Shown here: positions 11,544 through 24,128 of the stretch, in pieces | Position numbering within the stretch: position 1 is the stretch's first letter | Layout of the letters: each line of letters begins with the position of its first letter | NCBI GenBank assembly: GCA_037957365.1 | Contig: JARHVA010001739.1 | Location: 1,178,001-1,242,000 of the forward strand | Reading direction: 5' to 3' | DNA: 64,000 bases | From: Torreya grandis | Taxonomy: Eukaryota > Streptophyta > Pinopsida > Cupressales > Taxaceae | The notes under the pieces: model-generated | What the model was told of the DNA's origin: nothing | Databases searched by the model: none | Seen by the model: the letters and a program-made list of their open reading frames with translations, nothing else | Made by a program: the position numbers and the translations under genes

Positions 11544-12020
11544 ATCTAGAAGTCTAGAAATAAAGCTTGTTTTAATCATGAAGCTATGGAAATTGGATTT
11601 TCAATTTATAACAAAATTAATGTGACCTCCAATGTTACCTTTAGATCCAGAGTCAGACAGAGAAAGTGCGGCTGGAGCTTTACCACTTGTAGGGGCTGCT
11701 AGATCATTGGGGTAATGCCCCTTGTGCTGTCAATCGAGAGCCACCCGATAACACTCCTCCTCAGGGACGTGGATGTGGTGGCACAATCTAGCATTCACAG
11801 TGTTATAGCTACAGGTCCTGGAGTTAGAGGAGCTCCTCTGCCCACTCTCATTGGCCATTTGGCATGGGTCATCTCATCATGATAGTGATAGTCGAGGAGG
11901 CTGGGCAGCTCCCTAGCAGGGCAAGTTTTCATGCCTTGTGCTTGCCATTTCTCCACCTTGATAGAATCTTGAACAACTTCAGCAAACTCAAGAGCAATAG
12001 AATGATGGGTGGGAGCCTCT
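11544..12020 (+). other. LINE region after zf-RVT
   Basis: Broken frames continuing the LINE up to the point where the LTR element is inserted; no domain could be identified. Confidence 0.4.
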
Positions 12021-12027
12021 TACCTTA

Positions 12028-12716
12028 TGTCACGGGGCTAGCTCTGGCCAGCCATGCAGCACCACTTGTCCTAACCTGAGTACCTCATTATGATGGGAGT
12101 CCATAAGAACTACGGACTACACCTTTAGTGTTCACTTGCACAAGTAACCCATAAACATAGTGGACAACAACTTGTATAAAGAAAGGATTAGCAGCGGAAA
12201 GAAAAACACACACTTGCAAAGATCAGGAAATCAACTCAACACACATTAGCATTCACATAATGCAAAAAAATTGGGAGTAACATGTACTTTATTAACTCTT
12301 CAGGACAATCCAGTCCAAAGTACAATAAATGGGCCAACTAGCCAACATACACAACAACCATCGAGTCGAGCTCAGCTGATAATGCTCAGAACTACTCGAA
12401 TGATTACAATGAACAATTCCCTCCCCATGTTTGATTACTCTTTGCCTAGGAAAACCCAGGCCCTGCTTCATGAAATATGAAACCAATAGAATTGCTCATA
12501 AACACCCACACGACGCTTGCACAAACACATGCCCACTGTCCACATAAACTTGGGACTGACACAGGCTTGGTTCACAATGATTCACTTTTCACCACTTTGA
12601 TAGTTCAGACTTACATTCACCCAAATCACTGTGTAGAGAAAGCTAACCATTCATTTGATCAAGGCAGATCAACTCGTGAATGTATTTAGAGATGTTGAAG
12701 TGACACATCCCTTATA
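12028..12716 (-). repeat. 3' LTR (left copy) of nested gypsy element
   Basis: Starts TGTCACGGGGCTAGC and aligns along its length with 15,575-16,293, roughly 88-90% identical by eye. It ends CCCTTATA next to the polypurine tract. Confidence 0.88.
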
Positions 12717-12730
12717 GACTCCCCCACTTA
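12717..12730 (-). other. Polypurine tract of nested gypsy element
   Basis: The minus strand reads AAGTGGGGGAGTC directly before the 3' LTR, the expected plus-strand primer for reverse transcription. Confidence 0.65.
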
Positions 12731-12779
12731 AAAATCAACGATGTCCTTGATGCCGACATGACTCCACTGGCTGGAACCC

Positions 12780-13145
12780 ATGGGGCAATCTTCTATTCAA
12801 ACTTAGCGTAGAGCCAAAAGATTAACATGTCCCTTCTTCAGACCCAATCCAAGCCAAGAGGCCAACAAACTCCCTTTCTAGGCTCTATCCAGAATTCCAG
12901 AGTCAAGAGACCATCACGTCCCCTTTTCAAACCCAAAGCTAATAGATAAACACATCCCCCTTTCAATCTCCCTTTAGAGTCAAGAGACCAACATAACCCC
13001 CTTTGCAGACCCAAAGCTAAGAGATAAACACATTCCCATTCCAAGCTCCATTCAGAGTCGAGATTAACACGTCTCCTTTTCAAACCCAAAGCCAAGAGAT
13101 AAACACATCCCCTATTTAGGCTCCATCTAGAGTTAAGAGACCAAG
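12780..13145 (-). repeat. Minisatellite of about 76-89 bp units inside the element
   Basis: Four imperfect units contain ACCCAAAGCTAAGAGATAAA-like blocks at about 12,842, 12,930, 13,009 and 13,084. A minus-strand frame (12,838-13,095) translates it as a repetitive CVYLLALGL-type peptide, which is most likely not a real protein. Confidence 0.65.
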
Positions 13146-14234
13146 GTCAAACTCCATGACCTTAACTTTGAGGGCTTGTAACTGCTCCCAGCTTGCTGAC
13201 AAACTACCATTCCAACACCGCTAGAAACTCCCTCTGCTTCAGATTGCCAAGTAACCCACTGTCTTCACCTCAACAAATTGTTCTAACTGCCGCTCCAGTT
13301 TTACCCATCACACACATAGAAGGGCACTTAGGTGGGAACCATCATTGGTTCAACTTCATTAGCGACTAAGGAATCCAACTGGTTACAAAACTAAGAAACA
13401 AACTAAATCTCTGGGAACTTCAGTATGTAGACAAAGCTTGCCTACACAAGCTACACCAAACCAATGCAGCTTCACAAGATCACCCTGATCTTGTCAACCC
13501 CCAAACTTGGGGTGGAGGAGAATGGCTCCTGATGACCTACCTCTTTAAGACTATGCAAAATTAGCAAAGCCTAAGTGACCCCATCAAACTTTCCCCCAAA
13601 ATAGTATTGAAACTCCAAAACAAGAGTATAACAGGCAAAGATAACTCTTCAGATCCAATATCTCAGGCTCAATAATAGGAACAGAGTCTTTCCCAAGAAC
13701 TCTCCTTTGTAACCAACATGATGCACTTGATCAATTATCTTCTTTGTGCCACAACAAGATGGTGTTTCCTTGAGCATACTCCATGGCTATGAAGAACCCA
13801 CCTCACATAAATGGGAAAAAAGAACCTGCTATTCCCCTTCCACATCCCAACTGCCACCAAGCAATACAAGATACACTTACTCCTCACCAATTCTTTCCCT
13901 CTTCTGCATACTCAACCAAACACCCCTTTCATCTTCCCAATCCCACTCCTCTGCACCATCTTCACCATGCACGTCTACAACGGATCTGACACAAAATAAC
14001 TCCAAGATGGGGAAAAACTGTCACCTTACCGAACCTGGGTAAACCCTATCTCAACACAACACAAATGGCTTGTAACTACTCTAAGCCTACTTGAACCCCC
14101 AGAGGTCTGGAGGCCAAGTTTCCAAGGCTAAACTAGTTGACTTCCAATTGTAGGACACCCAAGTCCATGAGCATCCCTTCTACAATAATCAACCCCAGCA
14201 AGTTACAATGACCACATTTGAACTCAAGCTTTCC
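13146..14234 (-). other. Non-coding interior of nested gypsy element
   Basis: GC-richer than the surroundings, with no recognisable retroelement domain in any frame. This is where pol would be expected in an autonomous relative. Confidence 0.5.
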
Positions 14235-15295
14235 CTAGCATTGAGTTCCCCTGAGCACACACATAGTCTGCTCACACCATTCATCCAGATCCTCCTTCTG
14301 AACTACAAACACCCCCGCTACTTCAGATAATCTCAATTGTAGTGACTCCCACCACACATCCAACACTTCAAACAAAATTGCTTCTCGCTTGACTCTCCAA
14401 CTAGTGACTTCTTCTTGCCACCCATGGAAGTTCTCTAAGACTTGCAAGATCCCTCTGAAAACTCCAGAGTAGCCTTCCTTCCCTAGGCACCCACTAGCTT
14501 CCCTGAAGACTTACTTGACCCCTTACCAAAGCCTCCCCACATAGATGTACAAGGGCCCAAGGTGTTTCTAGATGAATAACCTTCTCTAAAATCCAAGAGA
14601 TGGTCTATTATAGTAATTACTTTGCTAACATCAGACACTTCATGGTGACAGAGCTCCCCTTGAGCCCATGACTGAAAACTATGAGTAAAATGAAACAACT
14701 TATCTGCCTCTGACATGTCGGTGGCCTCCAACAAAAGGCTTTGGAAAGAATGGATATACTCTCCCATCTCCCCCACTTGCTTCAACTGACTCAACTTTGT
14801 CCTAACCAACCATGCTGCATTCTTAGGTCGAAACTGATCCCTAAGGGCTTCCTTTAGATCCTCCCAAGAGTCCAACCTCCTTGTCAAACTCCTTGATGCA
14901 ATGTCATTAGCCAAGGTTCTATACCAAACCTTTGTCGTACTTGTGAGGTACCTTATTGTAACACGTACCACCTGTGCACCTGATAGACCCCCTAATGCTA
15001 CCAGGAACTCCTCCATGTCCTAGAAGAAACTCTCAAGAAGATGGTCAACTTGCTCACCATCATAACACTCTAATTCCTTCAACTTCAGGAGCTTTATGAC
15101 TAAAGAAGAACTAGACCCTGATGCTTTCACCAAACTCAATACCGTTGATAGGTACAAAGCCACTTCATCCTGTAACTCCGTTTGGAACATCAAACCCTTC
15201 TCCAACCTACCAGTAAGTTCCATGATCGTTTGCCCCATGGTAGTCACATTCTCCTCAAGCTCACTGAATCTCGTACCCACACTGTCCCCCATCAA
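14235..15295 (-). pseudogene. Ty3/gypsy gag, broken
   Basis: The frame from 15,295 to 15,020 starts MMGDSVGTRFSELEENV (coiled-coil-like N-terminus). After a stop it continues at 15,016-14,483 with the retrotransposon gag core: YLTSTTKVWYRTL, the WEDLKEALRDQF block, a YIHSFQSLLLEATDM block and WAQGEL. These match the Retrotrans_gag family. A further piece lies at 14,447-14,235. No zinc knuckle and no following protease could be found. Confidence 0.8.
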
Positions 15296-15560
15296 TTGAA
15301 ATTGGGCACCAACTCACTCAATAAGGCCTTCACACTGCAGTAACTCTCGAGTTACCAACGTGGCAACTGTCACCACCTTCACCTTTACTCTGACCCTGAT
15401 CTCGATCCCTGCTAGCCACTTTCATGAACAACATCCTAGACAAATCTCCTGCCATACTAACTCAAACACACCCAGACACAACACTAGACTAACTCAACAA
15501 GGGAAGGCACAACAATGTTTAACTTTAGGCAAACATAATCCCATAAAACACAAACTATGT

Positions 15561-15572
15561 GCTCTTATACCA
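15561..15572 (-). other. Primer-binding site (tRNA-iMet type) of nested gypsy element
   Basis: The minus strand reads TGGTATAAGAGC, one mismatch from the initiator-Met PBS. A two-base spacer separates it from the LTR start at 15,575. Confidence 0.75.
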
Positions 15573-15574
15573 AT

Positions 15575-16293
15575 TGTCACGGGGCCAGCTATTTAGAGCT
15601 GGCCGACCATGCAACACCGCTTGTGCTAACCTAAATCCCTCATTATGATGAGACTCCACAAGAACTATGGACTATGCCTTCAGTGTTTACCTGCACAAGT
15701 AACACACAAAAACAATGGATAACAAGTTGTATAAGGAAAGGATTAGCAGCGGAAAGAAACACACACACTTGCAAAGATCAGGAAATCGACTCAACACACA
15801 TGAGCATTCACACAATGTAAGAAAACTGGGAGTAACATGTATTTTATTAACTCTTCAGGACAATTTTATTAACTCTTCAGGATAACCTGATCTAAAGTAC
15901 AATAAATGGGCCAACTAGCCAACATACACAATAACCATCGAGTCGGGCTCAGTCGATAATGCTCAGAACCACTCAAATGATTACAATAAACAATTCCCTC
16001 CCCAAGTCTGATTACTCTCTGCCTAGGACAACCTAGCTCCTGCTTCACAAAATATGAGACCAACAGAACTGCTCACAGACACCCGCAGGATGCTTGCACA
16101 GACACATGCCCACGGTCCACATAAACTTGGGACTGACACAGACTTGCTTCACAATTATTTGCTTTTCACCACTTTGATAGTTCAAACTTGCATTCACCCA
16201 AATCACTGTGCAGAGAAAGCTAACCATTCGTTTGATCAAGGTAGATCAACTCATGAATGTAGTTAGGGATGTTGAAGCAACATATCCCTCATA
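15575..16293 (-). repeat. 5' LTR (right copy) of nested gypsy element
   Basis: Starts TGTCACGGGGCCAGC and aligns with 12,028-12,716. It carries a 22-bp local duplication (ATTTTATTAACTCTTCAGG-like, about 15,841-15,884) that is absent from the other LTR. Confidence 0.88.
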
Positions 16294-16638
16294 CCTTGGA
16301 TGAGGACCCCCCAGCTGACGGGGGTTGGGGAGGGAAGCCTCAAGGCCCTCCATCGCCTCCGTCCCCTGCTACCATGTTCTTTGTTATTGCTTAAGGATAT
16401 GGTTTTTTGGTTGTGTATTATCTTTTTTGGTTGTTAGTGTGCATGTGTTAGACTTTCTGGCCAGTCTGGCCTTCTAGATGCTTTCCCAGGGCTTGTTTAG
16501 CCCGGTGTGCTTTTGGGGTGTGACTCTTCCACCCGCTTTTTTGGTATGACTAGTTGTATTTTATTCTGTAAGTTTTTTATATAATAAAGTGCATTTTTCA
16601 ATTTAAAAAAAAAAAAAAAAAAAAAACTATACAATGTA

Positions 16639-17129
16639 ATTGCTTTCTCTATCGATTATATATTGACTATATGACTCTTCAATAATTATCATATTAATGA
16701 GGCCAACTCTATGTTAGATCATGTCTACAATGAATAGAATCAGACATCTTTGATGCTCATCATAAATAAGATCTCTTAAAAAGCCATGATTTCTTTTAAA
16801 GAGAGAATAAAATTTATCATAGATTTTATAATAAACTAGACACACAAATACAAAATGTTATTGTAAAATTTAAATATACAATAATGTCATTGAAGAGTGT
16901 GCTCAAACTCTTTATAATATTAATAAGAGTATATTTATAATTAAACCAAAAAAATCTCAAACTTTAAAATAATAATTTATCTATTTTTAATTTAAAAATA
17001 ATTTCCTAAAAATTATTGTTATGAAAATTTGTAGATAAGACCTCATATTTCCAAATGAGAGGTGGTTGTGAATAGGTGATATAAGTGTACCTCCCCAATG
17101 CTGACACATGCACTTGTCCCTTCCCACCT
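16639..17129. other. LINE 3' flank and left edge of repeat copy B
   Basis: From 16,795 the sequence matches the first 50 bases of the window (start of copy A), then carries about 290 bp that copy A lacks before the shared unit resumes at about 17,130. No gene was seen. Confidence 0.5.
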
Positions 17130-19415
17130 AAAGCAAACCAATGTTGAAGTGATGATGTCAATAAGATATTGAGGCATCTTCAAGATAAATGCTTGGTGAA
17201 GCGATGTTTGCAAGACAAAGAAAGGGCACCAATCCCACCTCATGTTTTTTTCTATTTTTAAATTTGTGCACCTTAAAAATTAAATCAGTTTTGCGCTGTT
17301 TGATAACAGTTTGGGGATATTAATTTGTCTTAGTGATGGTTGGCTACAACATGTTGAAATGAAAATAAATTTAGTTAATAGCTGTCGTTTTCATAAAATA
17401 TAAACACAAATAATTGAACAAATGAATTACAATGAATAAAGATATTAGTTTAAGAGTTGTAAAATTGTATTTTTTAATTTTTAAGTTAATATTATATTTG
17501 TATAGATTTAACTAATTAAGTGTTAAATTTAATGGCCTTAAGATCATTTCTTAAATTAAAATAAGAGAAACATGATTTATATCAAATACTTTTAAATGAA
17601 TCAATGTTGAAAAGATTTATCTCCACTTGCAAAAAGAGAACCATCAAATGTATATACATATTTAATGGCTTTATATTGTTCAATGAATGGCCTTCAAATT
17701 TGATATGAAAAATAATCAAATATTTTAACGAATGAATTGGACAAGATAAAAAGAAAAGAAAAGGAGCATCTCCTTCTTATCCTTCATTTAACAATTACTT
17801 ACTTTACCAAATTACCACTCTCATTTACTTTCTTACCCACATGAAATTAAAGTTGCATGCAATATTGAACGAATATCCATCACTAATAATTTACATGACA
17901 TATAAAGTTGATCGTCAAATCTAGTTCTTAGGATCAATGATGCATACTTTACTAGTCAATTCAATATTGATAAAAAATTATTGCACTTAAATTGTATCTT
18001 AGAAATGTTAATTTTATCTTCTAGAGGTTAAATTTCATAATCATATTTATGCTTTTTGACTGTAAAGTATAACATTTTAAAAAAATAATATAATGTAAAA
18101 TAAAATTTTGAATAGACCATTACAAAAACTGGAAATAATTATAACAAGTATATATATGTGTGTGTGTTTTATTTTATTCTTACTTATTCACTGTGAACTA
18201 TATTAGTATATTGAAGACAAGTTTAATAATGGTTTTTCCATTTAAGTCTACGATGGCATTTTGCATATAACATCTAAGAAATATGTTTTTAAAAGCTTTT
18301 AATACATGTTTACAATTTTAAAGAGTGTAGCCTACAAAAATTTATTTGATTTAATTTTCATCAATTTGATCAAATCAAATAATTTTATTATTTAAAACAA
18401 TTTCTTATTTGTTAGTAAAAAAATATTATATACAAACCATCTCCCTGCTTATCAATAATAAAAATTTACCTTCATCTCAATAAGTAGGGACTTAAGCCAC
18501 ACCATAACTTTTGTTTTGAAAAAATATTCAAAATTTTACTAAACAAAGTGATGATATGATAAATCTTGTCGAAGTTAGTGCAATTCAAAAAATGATAAGG
18601 AAGAGATATGTGTGGGAGTTTAAGATGACTTATGAGGTATTTCTTAATAGGTAAATACAATAAGCAATGAAGATCCAAATGTGGTTGATCAAATTTGATA
18701 TTCTTCATGTCACTAAGAAATTTTGACCATTTAAAGTCGCCTAAGTTTTTTTGTTTGAATTTAGAACATTAAATCCAAATTTAAAGTTGTGGTTTGGTGG
18801 CACCTTTAGAGGGTAATGTCAGGGTATCTATAACAACTTACTTTAACATGTGAAATTATAAAGTGACATTGGTATTTAATTAATAGTGACTTTAAAGTGT
18901 CTTTGGTACTGGCATTAAGGTGTCTTTGAGTGGTTGCATTAGATTGCCCCTAATGGTGATGTTGGGGTGTCACTAAGTGTGACTTTAGTGTCGTCATTAA
19001 GGGTTGATGTTGGATTGTCCCTATTGGTTGGATTCTTCAGTAGAATATAAACTTATAATAAATTATTGTAGAGACTCAAATTTTACCATAGTAGTAAACT
19101 ATATCTCTAAGATGATGAAATAAAGGCTTATACTAACTTAAGAAACACAACAAAGTTTTGTAATCCATGGTAACAAAAGACACTTTATATGAAGAAAAGG
19201 TATCTCTTAAAAATCCAAGACCATTTGATTGTAAAAGGTATATAATCGGTATTTATACCTTAGTGTTGGAGTAAGATAAAATATAAAGGATATAGATAAG
19301 AACATATAAGTGATAGATGATATATGTGATGGTATAGAATAGAAGTGATAACAAAGCATAAGAGTAGAAAGTGCAGAGGTATATCATAAAGAGATCTACA
19401 AGTGTAATAGATGTT

Positions 19416-19420
<5 letters not shown>

Positions 19421-19466
<46 letters not shown>
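19421..19466. repeat. (TA)n microsatellite, copy B
   Basis: About 23 TA units. A second TA run of about 39 bp is at 19,541-19,579, after a near-duplicate of the intervening block. Confidence 0.9.
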
Positions 19467-19469
<3 letters not shown>

Positions 19470-19536
19470 AGAGAGTTAGAGTCGGAAAAGAGACGTGTAT
19501 TATATAATGTGTATATGAATGAATGCACTATTTTTA

Positions 19537-19582
<46 letters not shown>

Positions 19583-20506
19583 AGAGCTAGAGTCGGAAAA
19601 TAGATGTGTATTATGTAATGTGTATGTGAATGAATGCACTATTTTGAATTTTATGAATGCACATATCAATTGAGTAACAATATATAATAGCAATTTATGA
19701 GCTACATTAGCTCTAACTAGAGTCGTCTCAAATCACATAATTATATGTAACCAAGTTGAATATTTTACGTCAACAATCCCTAAAGGTAACTTTATTATCA
19801 TCTCTAATGTCAATTTAGTCTCTAACTTAAGGTCATATTTACTAAAATCACATATTAAGTTGAATGCAATACTAGATTACTATGTTTGGGATAGAAAAAG
19901 TGTTATTTAGAAAACTAGGACATCATTTTGTTAAGTATTTACAATAAATTAAGAACGAGGACATTATTGTATTGAATTGAGAAAGAAGGCACAAATTTGA
20001 GCAAACCAGGGTATCATTTTGTTGAGTATCTATAGTGAATTGGATATTCACTAAATTTGGTATTTAATGTTGATTAAGGGTGAATTGGACTATTACTACA
20101 ATAAATTTAGGGTGAATTAGATTCTTCATGCATGAAATTGAGAGTAAATTGGGTGTAGTGAATTGTAAAAGTTAATTGTAGAAACCCCATATTTTTCATG
20201 TACATATTTCCACCTCAATAATTTCATTACATGTTTTGTCATAATACATTGTTCAATTAGATAAAAATAAATATGTATTTCATTTTAAGTCCACTCATTT
20301 TTTTAGGGGTGGATGAAATTTTGATACTTGATGTTATTCAACATTTTCATATGTATTACATTCGAACCTTAATAAGTCCTTTTTTTCATTTTTAATATGT
20401 TTGAAATTTTTCCTTTAGGACAGGAAAACCACCATTGGTACTTGATATTATCCAATGCTTGATTTTCTTACACCCTCTATCCAAGTGCTTTGAGGCAAAA
20501 CTTTAT

Positions 20507-23200
20507 TTTGAAGACTCGAGTAATTGTTAAGGTGAAGTGAAAACATGAGATGAAGCTAAACTTTAATAAGGGATATTGACTTATTCTCATAAAGACCCCA
20601 ATGCTTAACAAAAAATTCCTAAACTTTCAGGCTATGATAAGTTCTTGGTAAACTCCTCATTCTAGTTCAACCCCTATGCCGCACAGGATGTCTAAATAAA
20701 TGAATTCATATTGAAACATAAATTTATGATTATACAAATTGATAAATGCAAATAACATTTTTAAAACATATCTGTTAAGTGATTCAAATGATAATTCACA
20801 TTTCATGTGTCCTCTATGCATATCTAACTCAAATTCCCTTCCAAATCCCTACTCTTGATCATCTACAAACAACTCTCCTATGACTCCAAACAATAACAAC
20901 TCTCTATCCCATCATGTATATGTAAATACCTAATTTTTTACAAGAACTTTTCCATTGCATATTTTTCATGTTTTATCACACTCTCTCCTACTATCTCACA
21001 CTTCTTTGCATCATCATTTGTGACACCTTTAGGCTGCCATTTCATTTTTTAAGTCAACAAATATTGTTTGAGGTAAGTAGAACCATCATAAAGAGTTTGG
21101 GTTATAAAAATTATTAGATTGAGAGCCATGTTTCTTGTGAACATACATGAAATAACTAACTTATTTTGATTGAACTTTATTGGTTTCTTAGGTTTCATTG
21201 TAGTTGTCTTTAGAGTACCAATATTCTTCTTTTCCACCAATTTCTGAGTTTCTACACTTACCTTTCCAAATTTAACTGTGAGATCATCAAACCACTTAGT
21301 ATGACTCTTAACTTATAAACTTCTTATTATAGTTAATAAATTAGGCATGAGGGATGCATCCCCTTGGAATGAATGATCCTTGTCTAAGGTATCTCCCTCA
21401 CTTGAACATGAAATTGACTTAATTATATGATTTAACAAAAATTCTTCAAGATATCTTCCATATTCATATCCAAACAATAACCCCGTATAACTACTTCTAA
21501 AAGTACCATCTGGATACTCTAGTTACTTCTCTGCAACCTCTCTTCATTATCTTCATTATATATATTTTACTCTCTCCAAATCACTTTCCCAATCTTGTAT
21601 GTTCCCTTCAATCTCTTTGGTGCCTTCAATTCCTTTGAGTACTTTGATTTCCCCCTCCCTATAATCTCTATCTTCTCTTGGAGGTATATCTACTCGTGTA
21701 GTCTTCAAAGTCTATAATCTACTCTCACTTATAGATACATGAATATTATTCTATTTAATCCATCATTTTTATTGTCGCAACTCTCTCTCAAAGCGCATAA
21801 TCATCTTCTTTTTTTGTTTTCCTACATCTTCCAACTTATGGGATCAGGTTCAAGTCCCTTTGCTTAATTCCTAATCATTCACCTCCTTTTATTTTGCATC
21901 CTGATAACTCCCTAGATGACTACTCCATATCAACTGGGATTGGCACCATGGTCTTCTCCACAACCAATCTCTTCAAAAGTATAGGTAGTCGGTGCAGGAA
22001 TTTTCCTTAGATGCTTCTCATAAATAATCTTGTGTAGATCAAATTAAATTTATCCTTGCACTATGAACTCAATGATGTATTCGTTAATTTTTATTTTTAG
22101 CCAATAATCTATTGCACATGTCCAATCAATGTCTAGGTTTCTTTTTTTTTTTTAATTTTATTCAGTCAGACAAATTGCTTTGTTTCTTTGGGCCTAAAGC
22201 AATAATATTCAATTCTTAATAACTAGGCAACTAATAGTTTAGGAAACTCAAACCATAAAATCCTGTAGATTTCGCCATAAATGTGCTCATTTATAATTTG
22301 TTTTGTAGAAATTCTAATTCACCTAGCTTATTCTAAATCAAAAATTTGAATTCTTTCATCTAGCTAGCTTTCTAGATCTCTTTGACCTGGTAACCATTTC
22401 AGCAAGTTTTAAGTTCCATGCTCACTGCACCATTGTTAGTAAAGGTTCCTATAACTTTCCATAAAAACATCCTAAAGTTTGTTTGTGCAAATTAAGTTAT
22501 AGATTGAGAAAACTCAGACAGGGATATGTCAAGTTGGTTCATTCATTTTATTCATACTTAGTAAATGTTTAGTGAAACATAGTTTAATACCTAAATAACA
22601 TCCATTATTGTTATACTAACAAAAATATTTAAATCTAACATAGAATAAATGCACACAAAATAATGCAAATGACATTCAACAGAACCATCAACAAATATTT
22701 ATATTATTATCCCATGATTGGAATTCTTTTCCTTTATAACTATACAATATTTATAAAAATTCAATAAGGCCATGTCACTTCATATTCCTAGCCTTCCATC
22801 TATTTTCTCAATGAGTCTTTTCATCTTCTTTCAAACTTTTGATATATAATCATAGACCAACATATATACAAAATTTTATACATTACACAAAATGTTATCT
22901 ATCACACACATGTCACTTATACCTACTATGCTATTTTACACTTTGAAGTCTAATACCAATAGCACCTTCTACCCAATGAGTTGATAAGAATATACATATG
23001 CCCCCTGACTACTTAATGTTCAAAAATTTGTTGGCACCCCTTATCAAATCTCGTATGTGTTATCTTTGCCTTAGATTGGTGATTCTACCCATGCTCTAAC
23101 TTTTCTTCTATGCTCGACTACCTCATATCAATGCTTCTCTCTTTGTGTTTGGTTTCCTCTTATCAGTTATTTTTCCATCACTCTACCCTCATTATGTGTT
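20507..23200 (-). other. Interior of copy B, no recognised gene
   Basis: AT-rich with stop-dense frames. The first about 490 bp is shared with copy C (28,720-29,195). I see no domain that I can name. Confidence 0.45.
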
Positions 23201-23672
23201 TGACTACTTCAATTTTGATGATCAATCAATGCTCCTCTTTTATCACACTTGATTGCATCATGTTCGATGATTAATTGGTGTTAATTCGTCATTCACACCT
23301 AGAATTCCTCCTATCACAGTTTCTATCTACACCTTAACTCATCAAATGCCACTTATTTGGTGATTAGTTGATGTCCTTTTATCCATATGGTGTAATGATT
23401 GCTTGTCCTCCATAACATTCCATTAGTTCCTCATAATCAATAGCCTTCTATTCTTTCTTCCTCAACACTCTGCTTGTGGTTTCCTCCTATTTTATGGTCT
23501 ACTAGGCCTTCTCTCTCAACAACTATATTTTCATCTTTTGTTCTCTACCCACCTTCTCATGGTGGAGAATAACACTTTGCTAGTTGCCTCACAGTTGTCG
23601 ATCTACTAGCCTTCCACAACTCTCCACTTGCAAGTTCTTCTCTCCTTGTATCTCCTCAAGGTTCATGACCTT

Positions 23673-23684
23673 GCTCTAATACCA
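23673..23684 (-). other. Primer-binding site (tRNA-iMet type), copy B
   Basis: The minus strand reads TGGTATTAGAGC, identical to the copy A site, directly next to an LTR beginning at 23,685. Confidence 0.7.
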
Positions 23685-24128
23685 TGTCAATGCAAGTCAC
23701 CATGTAGCCTTCATAGTTACACAATGAATCACCAACCAATTTTTCATTATCATGATGGAAATTGCAATGCATTTGTAGCTCCTTAGCTTTACATATGGGC
23801 CCTCGGTTCCCTTACATCATGGAATTCTCATGGCTCTAATTACACAAAGGATGTAGGCCTTATTTAGAGCCATCGACTCTCTCTCCCTCAATTTACTTTG
23901 CATTTTGACAGATTTTTTGGACTTTCTAGTCTCGGCCCTTCCTTATAAGGTCTTTAGCCTTTTAATTTTTCTTCATTGCCTCAAGAGCCCAACCATCCAA
24001 CAACAACCTACCACATCAATAACCTCCAAAAACCTTCACCAACTACATCAAAAACCTCCAAAAACCTTCACCAACTACATCAAAAACCTTCTTCATTGGT
24101 CGGACTCCTCCTTCTATGGCCATTACTA
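23685..24128 (-). mobile_element. LTR of minus-strand retroelement, copy B
   Basis: Aligns with 5,041-5,451. It is about 30 bp longer because of a tandem duplication of an AAAACCTTCACCAACTACAT-like block near 24,030-24,085. Confidence 0.6.

Larger units (their letters stand above)
12028..16293 (-). mobile_element. Non-autonomous Ty3/gypsy-type LTR element (gag only) nested in the LINE
   Basis: Two LTRs (12,028-12,716 and 15,575-16,293) flank about 2.86 kb. Reading on the minus strand there is a PBS next to the right LTR, a gag region, and a polypurine tract next to the left LTR. No protease, RT or integrase was found, so the element must have depended on others. TACCTT sits within two bases of both outer ends and probably reflects the target duplication; the exact termini are ambiguous by 1-2 bp. 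LINE sequence resumes at 16,294. Confidence 0.85.
8975..16638 (+). mobile_element. 5'-truncated L1-type LINE with exact target-site duplication, split by an LTR element
   Basis: TATACAATGTA occurs at 8,975-8,985 and again at 16,628-16,638, right after a run of about 23 A. Between them lie an RT-coding region, a zf-RVT motif, a GC-richer 3' UTR (16,294-16,600) with ATAATAAAG and the poly(A) tail. The body starts inside the second ORF at a GDKVTKEFF-like stretch, so the endonuclease and 5' end are absent. Removing the LTR element at 12,028-16,293 leaves about 3.4 kb. The exact duplication and visible tail mark a true retrotransposition event downstream of the kinase. Confidence 0.88.
17130..24128 (-). 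repeat. Long repeat unit, copy B (most complete)
   Basis: Collinear with copy A over 17,130-20,506 and 23,200-24,128, and with copy C over 17,210-21,000. The middle (20,507-23,200) is shared in part only with C. It ends with a minus-strand PBS and LTR as in copy A. No intact retroelement protein was found in any frame, so the unit is an old or non-autonomous element plus captured flank. Confidence 0.75.

Noticed and set aside
12838..13095. 85-residue repetitive minus-strand frame
   Set aside because: Product of the minisatellite inside the gag-only element; unit length is not constant or a multiple of three.
13746..14042. Pro/Ser-rich plus-strand frames
   Set aside because: Opposite strand to gag inside the nested element, three overlapping frames open at once, no homology; composition effect.
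19371..19580. Frame with Ile-Tyr repeats
   Set aside because: Translation of (TA)n runs.
17130..24128. Copies A and B as the two LTRs of one giant element spanning the kinase
   Set aside because: Each copy holds its own internal PBS and LTR on the minus strand and shares flanking host DNA, so duplication of a unit fits better.
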